Shown one piece after another: positions 37,578 through 46,064 of a stretch of DNA of 64,000 nucleotides. The notes under the pieces are model-generated. The model was not told the DNA's origin, searched no databases, and saw only the letters and a list, made by a program, of their open reading frames with translations. Made by a program: the position numbers and the translations under genes. Location: positions 558,001-622,000 of the forward strand of contig CP135593.1 in the NCBI GenBank assembly GCA_032388755.1, written 5' to 3'. How positions within the stretch are numbered: the stretch's first letter is position 1; each line of letters begins with the position of its first letter. The stretch comes from Neisseria sp. DTU_2020_1000833_1_SI_GRL_NUU_006. Lineage in GTDB: Bacteria; Pseudomonadota; Gammaproteobacteria; Burkholderiales; Neisseriaceae.

Positions 37578-38122
37578 GAAGCGTCCTCACTTGATTGACA
37601 GTTAAGAAAACCCTACCCGCCGCGCTCCGTATAAACGGAAAGCGGAGCGGCAAAACTTCTGTTTTCAGCCGGTTTTAGTAACGTGCCATCAGGCAAGACG
37701 CGCGGGAGATTTTAGTTGGAAGAATAGAAAGGCGCGGCTTTCTGAAGAATGATGTTATTGTTGAGAAGCATTTTTTATTGATAAAAGGCCGAGTCATTAT
37801 GTTTTAAAACTCATAGGCTGGCAAGACGCTATCAGTGTCAAAATTGATTATTCACAAAGTTTGCACCGGAAAGGGATAGGATCGTCTGAAAACCAAAGCT
37901 TGGATTGAATAAGGTTTTTTGTTGAGGGGTGTTTCAGATGATGGTACGGCATTCGGTCAAAATATCGGGGCGATTCGAAAAATTTGCCTTCAGACGACCT
38001 TTACTTTACTTTGTTGCGTTACTACAATATTTTCATTTCGATATATCGGGTCGATTGCCTGCGTTTCCCGCAGATATATATCTCCCCGGAAGAACCACAA
38101 ACAAACCCATCAGGAGCGCATC
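37578..38122. other. Divergent intergenic region between the sugar porter and dld
   Basis: About 545 bp. It holds a degenerate DUS (ATCGTCTGAAAACC near 37881) and a DUS at 37989-38000, and is otherwise AT-rich. No gene is seen. Promoters for both genes should lie here but none stands out. Confidence 0.5.
37989..38000 (-). repeat. DUS in the dld leader
   Basis: TTCAGACGACCT about 125 bp before the dld start. Confidence 0.8.
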
Positions 38123-39814
38123 ATGAACGCCTCGCAATTAATCAGCAGCCTGACTCAAACCGTCGGCGAAAAATACATCATCACCGACCCCGCGAAAACC
38201 GAACAATACCGCCAAGGCTACCGTTTCGGCGAGGGTAGGGCGTTGGCAGTGGTGCGCCCCGGAACCATTCTGGAAATGTGGAAAATTTTGCAGGCCTGCG
38301 TCGAAGCGGACGTGATTGTGATTACGCAGGCGGCGAATACCGGTTTGACGGGCGGCTCGACCCCCGACGGCAACGATTACGACCGCGACATCGTGATTGT
38401 AAACACCATGCGGATGAACATCATCCAAACCATCAACAACAACGAACAAGTCGTCTGCCTGCCCGGCTCTACCCTGAACCAGCTCGAATTGCTGCTGAAA
38501 CCTTTGGGGCGCGAACCGCATTCGGTCATCGGCTCTTCCTGTATCGGCGCGTCTGTCTTGGGCGGCGTGTGCAACAATTCCGGCGGCGCATTGGTGCAGC
38601 GCGGCCCTGCCTACACGGAAATGGCGCTGTTCGCCCAAATCAACGAAGAGGGCCAACTGGAGCTGGTCAACCATTTGGGCATAGATTTGGGCGATACGCC
38701 CGAAGAAATCCTGACCAACCTTCAAGGTCATCACTATCAGAGAAAAGACATCACGCAAGACGCGGGTAAAGGACACGACCATGCCTATTGCGACCATGTC
38801 CGCCAAGTGGACGAGCCGACCGCCGCGCGCTTTAACGCCGACCCCGCGCGCCATTACGAAGCGTCCGGCTGCGCGGGCAAACTGATGGTTTTCGCCGTCC
38901 GCTTGGACACCTTCCCGCAAGAGAAACAAACCGCCGTGTTCTATATCGGCACTAACGACATCAACGAACTGACCGACATCCGCCGCGCCGCCTTGGGCGA
39001 ATTTGAAAGCCTGCCCGTTTCCGGCGAATACATCCATCGCGACGCTTTCGATATTGCCGACGTGTACGGCAAAGACACGTTCTACGTCATCAAGAAATTC
39101 GGTACGCACCAACTGCCGAAATTATTTGATTTTAAAGCCAAAGTTGATCGCTTCGGCAAAAAAGTCAGCTTTCTGCCCAAACATTTTTCCGACAAGGTCA
39201 TGCAGTTCGTCAGCAAATACCTACCCGACCACCTACCCAAATCCATGCGCGATTACCGCGACAAATACGAACACCATCTGATTCTGAAAATAGGCGGAAA
39301 AGGCGTGGATGAAGCGCGCGCGTTTTTGAAAGAGTATTTTGCGCACCACGGCGGCGCGTTTTTCGAATGCAACGCCGAAGAAACCCAAGCCGCCATGCTG
39401 CACCGTTTTGCCGTCGCCTCAGCCGCCATCCGCTACCGCGCCGTGCATGACGACGAAGTGGAAGATTTGGTGGCGCTGGACATCGCCCTGCGCCGCGACG
39501 ACCGCGACTGGTTTGAAAAACTGCCGTCGGAAATCGACAATAAAATCATCCACAAACTCTACTACGGACATTTCATGTGCCACGTTTTCCATCAGGATTA
39601 CATCATCAAAAAAGGCAACGACTGCATGGCATTGGAACACGAAATGCTGCATCTCTTAGACCAACGCGGCGCGCAGTATCCTGCCGAACACAACGTCGGA
39701 CATTTATATGAGGCCAAACCCGCGCTCAAACAGTTCTACCGCAAACTAGACCCGACTAATAGCTTCAATCCGGGTATAGGCAAAACCAGTAAGAAGAAAA
39801 ACTGGGCTGAATGA
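38123..39814 (+). CDS. dld: Quinone-dependent D-lactate dehydrogenase
   Basis: A 563-residue peripheral-membrane FAD enzyme (Dld type) that oxidises D-lactate to pyruvate and reduces quinone. The FAD_binding_4 domain shows TGLTGGSTPDGND and GREPHSVIGSSCIGASVLGG. The C-terminal membrane-binding and cap part ends in HNVGHLYEAKPALKQFY and LDPTNSFNPGIG, as in E. coli Dld. The ATG at 38123 follows AGGAGCG; an extension upstream to 37919 has no family match. Lactate is a main carbon source of Neisseria on mucosa. The large DUF3683 oxidoreductase at 2657 is a different family member. Confidence 0.95.
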   Translation: MNASQLISSLTQTVGEKYIITDPAKTEQYRQGYRFGEGRALAVVRPGTILEMWKILQACVEADVIVITQAANTGLTGGSTPDGNDYDRDIVIVNTMRMNIIQTINNNEQVVCLPGSTLNQLELLLKPLGREPHSVIGSSCIGASVLGGVCNNSGGALVQRGPAYTEMALFAQINEEGQLELVNHLGIDLGDTPEEILTNLQGHHYQRKDITQDAGKGHDHAYCDHVRQVDEPTAARFNADPARHYEASGCAGKLMVFAVRLDTFPQEKQTAVFYIGTNDINELTDIRRAALGEFESLPVSGEYIHRDAFDIADVYGKDTFYVIKKFGTHQLPKLFDFKAKVDRFGKKVSFLPKHFSDKVMQFVSKYLPDHLPKSMRDYRDKYEHHLILKIGGKGVDEARAFLKEYFAHHGGAFFECNAEETQAAMLHRFAVASAAIRYRAVHDDEVEDLVALDIALRRDDRDWFEKLPSEIDNKIIHKLYYGHFMCHVFHQDYIIKKGNDCMALEHEMLHLLDQRGAQYPAEHNVGHLYEAKPALKQFYRKLDPTNSFNPGIGKTSKKKNWAE

Positions 39815-39840
39815 TAAGGTTGGGATGGTATAAGTAAATG

Positions 39841-39885
39841 AAAGGTCGTCTGAAAACTGTATTCGGTTTTCAGACGACCTTTTTG
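39841..39885 (+). terminator. DUS hairpin terminator of dld
   Basis: Perfect inverted DUS pair followed by TTTTT. Confidence 0.85.
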
Positions 39886-39993
39886 CTTATAACTTTTGGT
39901 TTGTAGCACATAACCAATCAGTCTTTCCCGAAAAACGCCAATCGGAGTAGTATGCCATATTCCGTTCAATACACTGAAAACAAAGGTATAAAT

Positions 39994-40542
39994 ATGGCAC
40001 GCTTAACCGTACACACCGTCGAAACCGCTCCCGAAGCAGCAAAACCCCGCGTCGAAGCCGCACTGAAAAGCAACGGCTTCATCCCGAACCTCATCGGCGT
40101 GCTGGCCAACGCGCCCGAAGCGTTGGCCTTCTATCAGGAAGTCGGCAAGCTGAACGCCGCCAACAGCCTGACTCCCGGCGAAGTGGAAGTCATCCAAATC
40201 ATCGCCGCCCGCACCAACGAATGCGGTTTCTGCGTGGCAGGCCACACCAAGCTGGCGACCCTGAAAAAACTCCTGTCCGAACAATCCATCAAAGCCTCGC
40301 GCGCATTGGCGGCAGGCGAATTTGACGATGCCAAGTTGGGCGCGCTCGCTGCGTTTACCCAAGCCGTGATGGCGAAAAAAGGCGCGGTATCCGATGCCGA
40401 ACTCAAAGCCTTCTTCGACGCCGGCTACAATCAGCAGCAGGCTGTCGAAGTCGTAATGGGCGTTGCCTTGGCAACTTTGTGCAACTACGTCAACAACGTC
40501 GCGCAAACAGACATCAACCCTGAATTGCAGGCATTCGCCTAA
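39994..40542 (+). CDS. AhpD/carboxymuconolactone-decarboxylase-fold protein
   Basis: A 182-residue all-helical AhpD-like protein. The motif ECGFCVAGHTKLA contains the CxxC and His of alkylhydroperoxidase-type members, so it may act as a thiol peroxidase or disulfide relay. It is in the same order as dld upstream and the flavoprotein plus rubredoxin genes downstream. The ATG at 39994 is preferred because the family begins close to it; an in-frame ATG at 39952 would add 14 residues. The substrate is unknown. Confidence 0.8.
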   Translation: MARLTVHTVETAPEAAKPRVEAALKSNGFIPNLIGVLANAPEALAFYQEVGKLNAANSLTPGEVEVIQIIAARTNECGFCVAGHTKLATLKKLLSEQSIKASRALAAGEFDDAKLGALAAFTQAVMAKKGAVSDAELKAFFDAGYNQQQAVEVVMGVALATLCNYVNNVAQTDINPELQAFA

Positions 40543-40550
40543 TTCTGACC

Positions 40551-40608
40551 CAAGGTCGTCTGAAAAGCGTCGGCAAAACCGTTTGCCCGTTTTTAGACGA
40601 CCTTTTTC
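40551..40608 (+). terminator. Imperfect DUS hairpin
   Basis: A perfect left DUS with the right arm TTTAGACGACCT (one change), followed by TTTTT. Confidence 0.65.
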
Positions 40609-40696
40609 AAAACCGCTGTCTCTGTAACAGACCGCGTCCCCTTTCAAACGGAACGCCCTTCCCGCGCCGTCTCCACCCATTTTCAAGGATAAGACC

Positions 40697-41785
40697 ATGA
40701 ACCGTGAAACCTTATTGTCTCAAGTTGCCGAACTCGTCAAAGCCAAACTCAAACCCTTAGTGGACGAAATCGACCGCAATGGTTTGTATCCCGAAGATTT
40801 TATGCGCGAACTCGGCGCCATCGGCGGTTTCGGCGCAGTCGGCACGGAAGCGGAAGGCGGCAACGGCTTGGGTTTGGCGACGCAAATCGCCGTCCTGCGC
40901 GAAGTCGGCAAAGAATGCGGCGCGACCTCGTTCAGCGCATGGTGTCAGGCGGCTTGCGCGTGGTATCTGCACCAAACACCCAACCAAGCCGTCAAAGACA
41001 AATACCTCGCCGACATCCTGCAAGGCAAAGTCTTGGCGGGTACGGGCATGTCCAATACCGTCAAACACCTCGCCGGCATTGAAAAACACAACCTTCAAGC
41101 CGAGCGCGTGGACGGCGGCTACAAAGTCAACGGCGCGCTGCCGTGGGTATCCAACATCGGCGAAGACCACATCTGGGCAAATACCGCCCAAATCGGCGAC
41201 GGCTACGTCATGTTCATCACCGGCGGACAATGGGAAGGCGTGACCCTGCAAGCCTGCCCCGAATTCTGCGCCCTCGAAGGCACGCGCACGTTCAGCCTGA
41301 ACTTCAAAGACGTATTCATCCCTGACGAAGACGTGATCGCTGCGCCCGAACAGTTCTCCGACTACATCTCCTCCATCAAGTCCGGCTTCATCCTGCTGCA
41401 AATCGGTATCGGCGCGGGCGTGATCGACGGCAGCCTCGGCATCATCCGCATCGCCAACGTCGTCAACGCCGAGGTCAACAGCTACCTCGACGACAGCTAC
41501 GACAGCCTCAAAGCCGCCTTGGACGAAGCATGGCAAACCACCGAACGACTGGCAGACTTGGCTTGGAACAACACGCCCGACAACCTCGCTACGCTGAAAC
41601 TGCGCGCAGCCGCCGCCGAGCTGACGCTTGCCGCCGCCCAATCCGCCGCCTTACACGCCGGCGCCAAAGGCTACCTCATGCGCAGCCCCGCCCAACGCCG
41701 CGTCCGCGAAGCCATGTTCGTCGCCATCGTTACCCCCGCGTTGAAACACTTGCGCAAAGAAATCGCGGCGCTGGAAGCGGCATAA
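40697..41785 (+). CDS. Acyl-CoA-dehydrogenase-fold flavoprotein
   Basis: A 362-residue protein of the acyl-CoA dehydrogenase superfamily: N-terminal helical domain (LKPLVDEIDRNGLYPEDFMREL), middle beta domain (GYKVNGALPWVSNIG) and C-terminal helices. I do not see the usual catalytic-base motif (YEG-type) near the C-terminus, and the final helices end in RVREAMFVAIVTPALKHLRK. It could be an acyl-CoA dehydrogenase of unusual type or a flavin monooxygenase of the DszC class. The adjacent rubredoxin suggests electron exchange with an iron-sulfur carrier. It follows the AhpD-like gene. Confidence 0.8.
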   Translation: MNRETLLSQVAELVKAKLKPLVDEIDRNGLYPEDFMRELGAIGGFGAVGTEAEGGNGLGLATQIAVLREVGKECGATSFSAWCQAACAWYLHQTPNQAVKDKYLADILQGKVLAGTGMSNTVKHLAGIEKHNLQAERVDGGYKVNGALPWVSNIGEDHIWANTAQIGDGYVMFITGGQWEGVTLQACPEFCALEGTRTFSLNFKDVFIPDEDVIAAPEQFSDYISSIKSGFILLQIGIGAGVIDGSLGIIRIANVVNAEVNSYLDDSYDSLKAALDEAWQTTERLADLAWNNTPDNLATLKLRAAAAELTLAAAQSAALHAGAKGYLMRSPAQRRVREAMFVAIVTPALKHLRKEIAALEAA

Positions 41786-41804
41786 GGGCTGAAACAGACT
41801 AACA

Positions 41805-41849
41805 AGAGGTCGTCTGAAAACCTTTTACCAACCGTTTTCAGACGACCTC
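41805..41849 (+). repeat. Inverted DUS pair between the flavoprotein and rubredoxin genes
   Basis: Perfect DUS arms, but no T-run follows, so it may not terminate transcription. It lies 21 bp before the rubredoxin start. Confidence 0.7.
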
Positions 41850-41870
41850 AACCATCAGAAGGAACACACC

Positions 41871-42041
41871 ATGGCACAATACATGTGCGGCCCCTGCGGC
41901 TGGATTTACGACGAAGACCTCGGCGATCCCGAACACGGCATCGCCCCCGGCACCAAGTTCGAAGACATCCCCGACGATTGGAAATGCCCCGAATGCGGCG
42001 TGGGCAAAGAAGACTTTTACCTGCTGGATTTTGTGATATAG
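41871..42041 (+). CDS. Rubredoxin
   Basis: A 56-residue one-iron electron carrier. The iron is held by two CxxC pairs, CGPCGW and CPECGVG, with YDEDLGDPEHGIAPGT and FEDIPDDWKCP between and before the second pair, as in classical rubredoxins. Start after AAGGAAC. The gene ends only five bases before a Correia element. Its likely partner is the flavoprotein encoded just upstream; the pair plus dld is a conserved neighbourhood in Neisseria as far as I recall. Confidence 0.95.
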   Translation: MAQYMCGPCGWIYDEDLGDPEHGIAPGTKFEDIPDDWKCPECGVGKEDFYLLDFVI

Positions 42042-42046
42042 CTTTA

Positions 42047-42153
42047 TATAGTGGATTAAATTTAAATCAGGACAAGGCGACGAAGCCGCAGACAGTACAG
42101 ATAGTACGGCAAGGCGAGGCAACGCCGTGCTGGTTTAAAGTTAATCCACTATA
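42047..42153. repeat. Correia repeat element (CREE/NEMIS), short form
   Basis: A 107-bp copy with TATAGTGGATTAAATTTAAA at the left and the TTTAAAGTTAATCCACTATA form at the right, directly after the rubredoxin stop. Confidence 0.95.
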
Positions 42154-42160
42154 CAAACTG

Positions 42161-42208
42161 AAAAGGTCGTCTGAAACGTTGGGTCAAACGGTTTCAGACG
42201 ACCTTTTT
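42161..42208 (+). terminator. DUS hairpin terminator after rubredoxin and CREE
   Basis: Inverted DUS pair with extended GAAACGTT/AACGGTTTC arms and TTTTT after it. Confidence 0.8.
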
Positions 42209-42335
42209 CAATGAAGCTTTTTCATTTTTCGGATGGATAAACAGAAGTAAACGATAAGGCTTGGCTACTTCTTGTTTGAGTTTGTTCTAACAATCCGAGG
42301 AGGGGTTTTATTGAGGGAGACTTCAGGAGAAAAAC

Positions 42336-42367
42336 AAAAAGCCGCTGTTTTTGCAGCGGCTTTTTGT
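42336..42367 (-). terminator. Terminator of the tRNA-Ser genes
   Basis: AAAAAGCCGCTG and CAGCGGCTTTTT form a perfect stem with T-runs on both strands, seven bases past tRNA-Ser(CGA). Confidence 0.85.
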
Positions 42368-42373
42368 CCGATT

Positions 42374-42463
42374 TGGCGGAAACGGTGGGATTCGAACCCA
42401 CGGAGGATTTGCACCCTCAGCGGATTTCGAGTCCGCTGCATTCAGCCTCTCTGCCACGTTTCC
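42374..42463 (-). tRNA. tRNA-Ser (CGA)
   Basis: 90 nt with long variable arm, encoded CCA and anticodon CGA (GGACTCGAAATCC). Confidence 0.95.
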
Positions 42464-42544
42464 GTAGAATAAAGTAAAACCAAATAAAAATGTTGTTGGC
42501 TGGGCTTCACTTCATTTTTATTTGGTTTTTCTATTTTCAAGAAA

Positions 42545-42635
<91 letters not shown>

Positions 42636-42715
42636 GTCTCTTGAAGCGGGAATAATAATGAAATTTGTCGGGTTTGCCAAGCGAAATTTTAAGGTGAATA
42701 TTTAGTTTTTTGTTT

Positions 42716-43495
42716 TTACTTGGTTTGTTCTTTGCGCATGAACACCCATTCGGACTCGTTAGACGCGGCTGCGTTAAATGAGTAGCCTTCGTAATCAAAG
42801 TTTTTCAGCATTTCCGGGTCGGTAATATTATGTTCCGCCGCGTAGCGTACCATCAGTCCGCGCGCGCGTTTGGCGTAGAAGCTGATGATTTTGTATTTGC
42901 CGTTTTTTTCATCCTTGAAAACGGGGATAATCAGGCGGGCTTTGAGTTTTTTAGTGTTGACGGATTTGAAATATTCTTGCGAAGCGAGGTTGATTAATAT
43001 GTCGCTGCCTGCTTGGGCAAGGGTGTCGTTCAGCAGGTCAGTGATGATGTCGCCCCAAAATTCATACAGGTTCTTACCGCGTGTGTTGGCAAACGCCGTT
43101 CCCATTTCCAAGCGGTAGGGCTGCATCAAATCCAGCGGACGCAGGACGCCGTAGAGGCCGGAAAGCAGGCGGACGTGTTGTTGCAGATATTGGATTTGTT
43201 CGGGTTTGAGGGTGTCTGCGGCGATGCCTTCGTAAACGTCGCCGTTGAACATAAAGACTGCCTGTTTTGCGTTGTCGGGGGTAAACGGTGTATGCCATTC
43301 GGCGTTGCGCTCGGCGTTTAAGAGGGCGATTTTGTCGGAAACATGCATCAGCTCGGCGATTTGCTGCGGGGCAAGTTCACGCAGTTGGCGCATCAGGATT
43401 TCGGCTTCCGCCAAGAGGTCGGGTTGGGTGAATTCTTTGACGGGCGCAGGGGCTTTTTCATTGAGGTTTTTAGCGGGGGAAAGGACGAAAAACAT
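42716..43495 (-). CDS. yaaA: Peroxide stress protein YaaA (DUF328)
   Basis: A 259-residue YaaA-family protein that in E. coli limits free iron and DNA damage under peroxide stress. It begins MFFVLSPAKNLNEKAPAP and shows AVFMFNGDVYEGIAADTL, RLLSGLYGVLRPLDLMQPYR and LINLASQEYFKSVN, all family hallmarks. Length is normal. A solitary gene, upstream of the tRNA-Ser pair on the same strand. Confidence 0.93.
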   Translation of the reverse strand: MFFVLSPAKNLNEKAPAPVKEFTQPDLLAEAEILMRQLRELAPQQIAELMHVSDKIALLNAERNAEWHTPFTPDNAKQAVFMFNGDVYEGIAADTLKPEQIQYLQQHVRLLSGLYGVLRPLDLMQPYRLEMGTAFANTRGKNLYEFWGDIITDLLNDTLAQAGSDILINLASQEYFKSVNTKKLKARLIIPVFKDEKNGKYKIISFYAKRARGLMVRYAAEHNITDPEMLKNFDYEGYSFNAAASNESEWVFMRKEQTK

Positions 43496-43607
43496 GATGG
43501 ACTCGGAGATGTGATAAACAGCGGCATTGTAGGTTTAAAATGTTTTGTGGGCAAGTTTGATAAGTGAAGTAAATGCCGTTATAGCAAAGGCGGTTTATAT
43601 GGATATA

Positions 43608-43641
43608 AAAAGGTCGTCTGAAACTTTTCAGACGACCTTTG
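43608..43641 (-). terminator. DUS hairpin terminator of the LTA-synthase-family gene
   Basis: Perfect inverted DUS pair with a very short loop, just past the stop at 43655. Confidence 0.8.
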
Positions 43642-43654
43642 GCGATAAACGGAT

Positions 43655-45667
43655 TTATTGGGTGCTGATAATCCGGTTGATCTGCCATTCAAGAAACGGC
43701 GTATATGCCGAGGCGCGGCGGATAATGGCTTGGTCTTCGTTATCCGGCGTGCTTGGGCGGCTTTCGGCGGTTTGGATGTTTTTGTTGTCCCATTTGTGGA
43801 ATGCTTTGCTGTGTTGATGATAGAAACCGCGTTCGGTAATGATGACTTCGGGGTTGTAGCCGTAGCCGCACCATGCGGAATCAGGTTGCGGGGCGGTGAG
43901 GTTGCAGCCGGTTTGGTAGTAGCGCGATTTGGACAGGCTTAAGTTGTAGAGGGTCGGCAGGATGTCTTTGTGCGAACCTGCGCGTTCGGGATGGTATTCG
44001 GCGTTGCCGCGGTAGGCTTGCGGAACGTAAAGGTAGAAGGGGACGCTGTGGCCGAGTGCGGCATCGGCGGATTCGGGATAGCCGATGGCGCGCATATTGT
44101 GGTCGCCGGTGGCGGCGATAATGGTGTCGGGCGCGATGGTTTTCACTTTGCCGATAAAGCGGCCGAGTTGGTCGTTGCTGTATCGGAAGGTGTTGAAAAT
44201 TTCATTCAGCTCTTTGCCTGAGGCGAGGTTGGCAAGGCGTTTTTGCTCTTGTTCGTCCAAACGGAAGTTTTTCGCCTGATGCGGCGCGGGCAGGCGGTAG
44301 GGCGGATGGTTGGTCACGGACATCATCATGATGAATACGGGCGTGCCGCTTTTTTCGGCGCGCGCGAGTTCTTCTTCGGCATAACGGAACATGAATTCGT
44401 CGGGTACGCCCCATGTGTCGGATTTTGCCTCGGGATAGTGGGTTTTGAGGGTGTTTTCATCGATGATTTCGTTGACGCCCAAGTGCCGCAGGAAGGTGTC
44501 GAAATCGCGCCAGCCGCCGTTGCCCGCCGTAATATAGACGACGCGGTAGCCGGCATCGAGATAGGGTTTGAACATGTTGCCTGGGAAGGTTTTGTTTTTG
44601 GCAAGGGATTGGCTGAGGTTGAGGCGCGGGCTGCGGACGAAGAAGCGGTGCAGGGTGTCGCTGGTGCCGTCTCCCTCGGAAACGAATTTGCGGTACACCC
44701 AGTCTTGCTGCCAGTGTTTGCCCAGTTCGCCCAAGAGGTCCCGTTCGGGATTGTCCATGTTCAAAAGATGCGCGCTCATGCTTTCCATGACGGTGAGTAC
44801 GACGTTGGGACGGTGTTTTTCGACGGCGGCGTTTGCGGCGGTTTGGGCAAAGAGCTGCGTCAAGTCGGCGTCGGTTTTTTTATCGAGCAGGGTACTGATG
44901 AGCCGGCTGCCGTCTTCGTCGGAGACGGGATGGAAGTCGTTGCTGTTGCGGTATTCGTTGACTGCCCAGCTTAGGGAGGTCAGGGCGTTGGGGACGAGTT
45001 TGTTGATTTGCGGTGCGGCAGAAATCTGCATGGCGGTCTGACGCAGGGGGAATTTGCCGAACGAGCCGCGTATGCCTGCGGCAAGCGCGAGGATAGGTAA
45101 GAGGACGGCGGCAATCCAAGCGGTTTTCCCCCATGAGGTCGTCTGAAAGCGGGTGCGGCGGTGGATGAGGCTGAAGATTTTGCCGAAAACGAAAGCTGCG
45201 GCAATCAAGGCGGCAAGACAGGGAATGACGGGATAGTCTGACCAGACGGTTTTCAGGACAGCGCGGGTATCTTCGTCCGCCAGCCCGAAGACGAAGACGT
45301 CAAATTGACGGTCGTAAACGCTGTAATAGAACCAGTTGCCCAGCGCGGCGGCAAAGACGGTCAGGAAAAGGACGGTTGCGACGGTAGGTAGGAGACGTAG
45401 GGTAAAGGCGGCGGTTTTCTGCGTAGCCAGTCCGAACAGCCCGATCAGGAAGGGGAAGGCGGCAGCAACGGAGGCGATTTTGATGTCGAACAACAGCCCT
45501 TTGGCAAACAAAGCCGCCAAATCGCCCGCATAACGGCTGCGGATGTCGTCTGAAACGAAATGGTGCAGCATGAAGAAACGTTCGGCGGAGAAAACGGCGA
45601 CGATGGATGCCCATAAAATCAGGCAGATGAGGATGGTTTTCCGATAGGCGGTAAGGCGGGTCATCAT
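43655..45667 (-). CDS. LTA-synthase-family phosphoglycerol/phosphoethanolamine-type transferase
   Basis: A 670-residue inner-membrane enzyme with five N-terminal helices (starting TILICLILWASIVAVF) and a periplasmic sulfatase-fold domain. The catalytic set of LtaS/OpgB-type enzymes is visible: metal-binding Glu in VMESMSAHLL (about residue 292-295), the nucleophile Thr in GDGTSDT (about 333), and TGDHN (about 520). In Gram-negative bacteria such enzymes decorate periplasmic glucans or envelope lipids with phosphoglycerol or phosphoethanolamine. The acceptor is not shown. DUS lie inside the coding sequence near 45136 (encoding RFQTTS) and 45545. Two Met codons in tandem leave one residue of start ambiguity. 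Confidence 0.85.
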   Translation of the reverse strand: MMTRLTAYRKTILICLILWASIVAVFSAERFFMLHHFVSDDIRSRYAGDLAALFAKGLLFDIKIASVAAAFPFLIGLFGLATQKTAAFTLRLLPTVATVLFLTVFAAALGNWFYYSVYDRQFDVFVFGLADEDTRAVLKTVWSDYPVIPCLAALIAAAFVFGKIFSLIHRRTRFQTTSWGKTAWIAAVLLPILALAAGIRGSFGKFPLRQTAMQISAAPQINKLVPNALTSLSWAVNEYRNSNDFHPVSDEDGSRLISTLLDKKTDADLTQLFAQTAANAAVEKHRPNVVLTVMESMSAHLLNMDNPERDLLGELGKHWQQDWVYRKFVSEGDGTSDTLHRFFVRSPRLNLSQSLAKNKTFPGNMFKPYLDAGYRVVYITAGNGGWRDFDTFLRHLGVNEIIDENTLKTHYPEAKSDTWGVPDEFMFRYAEEELARAEKSGTPVFIMMMSVTNHPPYRLPAPHQAKNFRLDEQEQKRLANLASGKELNEIFNTFRYSNDQLGRFIGKVKTIAPDTIIAATGDHNMRAIGYPESADAALGHSVPFYLYVPQAYRGNAEYHPERAGSHKDILPTLYNLSLSKSRYYQTGCNLTAPQPDSAWCGYGYNPEVIITERGFYHQHSKAFHKWDNKNIQTAESRPSTPDNEDQAIIRRASAYTPFLEWQINRIISTQ

Positions 45668-45890
45668 AATTGGCGGGGAAGATGGGTTGGATGTAAATTT
45701 ATATCAAATTTAGTAAGGTTTAATTTTACGGTTTAGCGGTGCGGCTTTCAAGATATGGCAAAAGATTATTGGGAATAGGAGGGGTTCAGACGACGCTTTA
45801 TCCGACATTTCTGCGCTACTTCATTTATGTAGGAAGGGTTGCGCCGCTGTATGGGTATTTGGATTTTTGTTAAACCGGTTTGGGCGGTTT

Positions 45891-45997
45891 TATAGTGGAT
45901 TAAATTTAAATCAGGACAAGGCGACGAAGCCGCAGACAGTACGGATAGTACGGCAAGGCGAGGTAACGCCGTCCTGGTTTAAAGTTAATCCACTATA
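45891..45997. repeat. Correia repeat element (CREE/NEMIS), short form
   Basis: A 107-bp copy in the tkt/LTA-synthase-like gene spacer. The rest of 45668-45890 is gene-free. Confidence 0.95.
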
Positions 45998-46002
45998 AAG
46001 GA

Positions 46003-46047
46003 AAAAGGTCGTCTGAAAATCTTATCTCCCGTTTTCAGACGACCTTT
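46003..46047 (-). terminator. DUS hairpin terminator of tkt
   Basis: Inverted DUS pair between the CREE and the tkt stop. Confidence 0.8.
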
Positions 46048-46064
46048 GATGCGATGGCTGCCGC

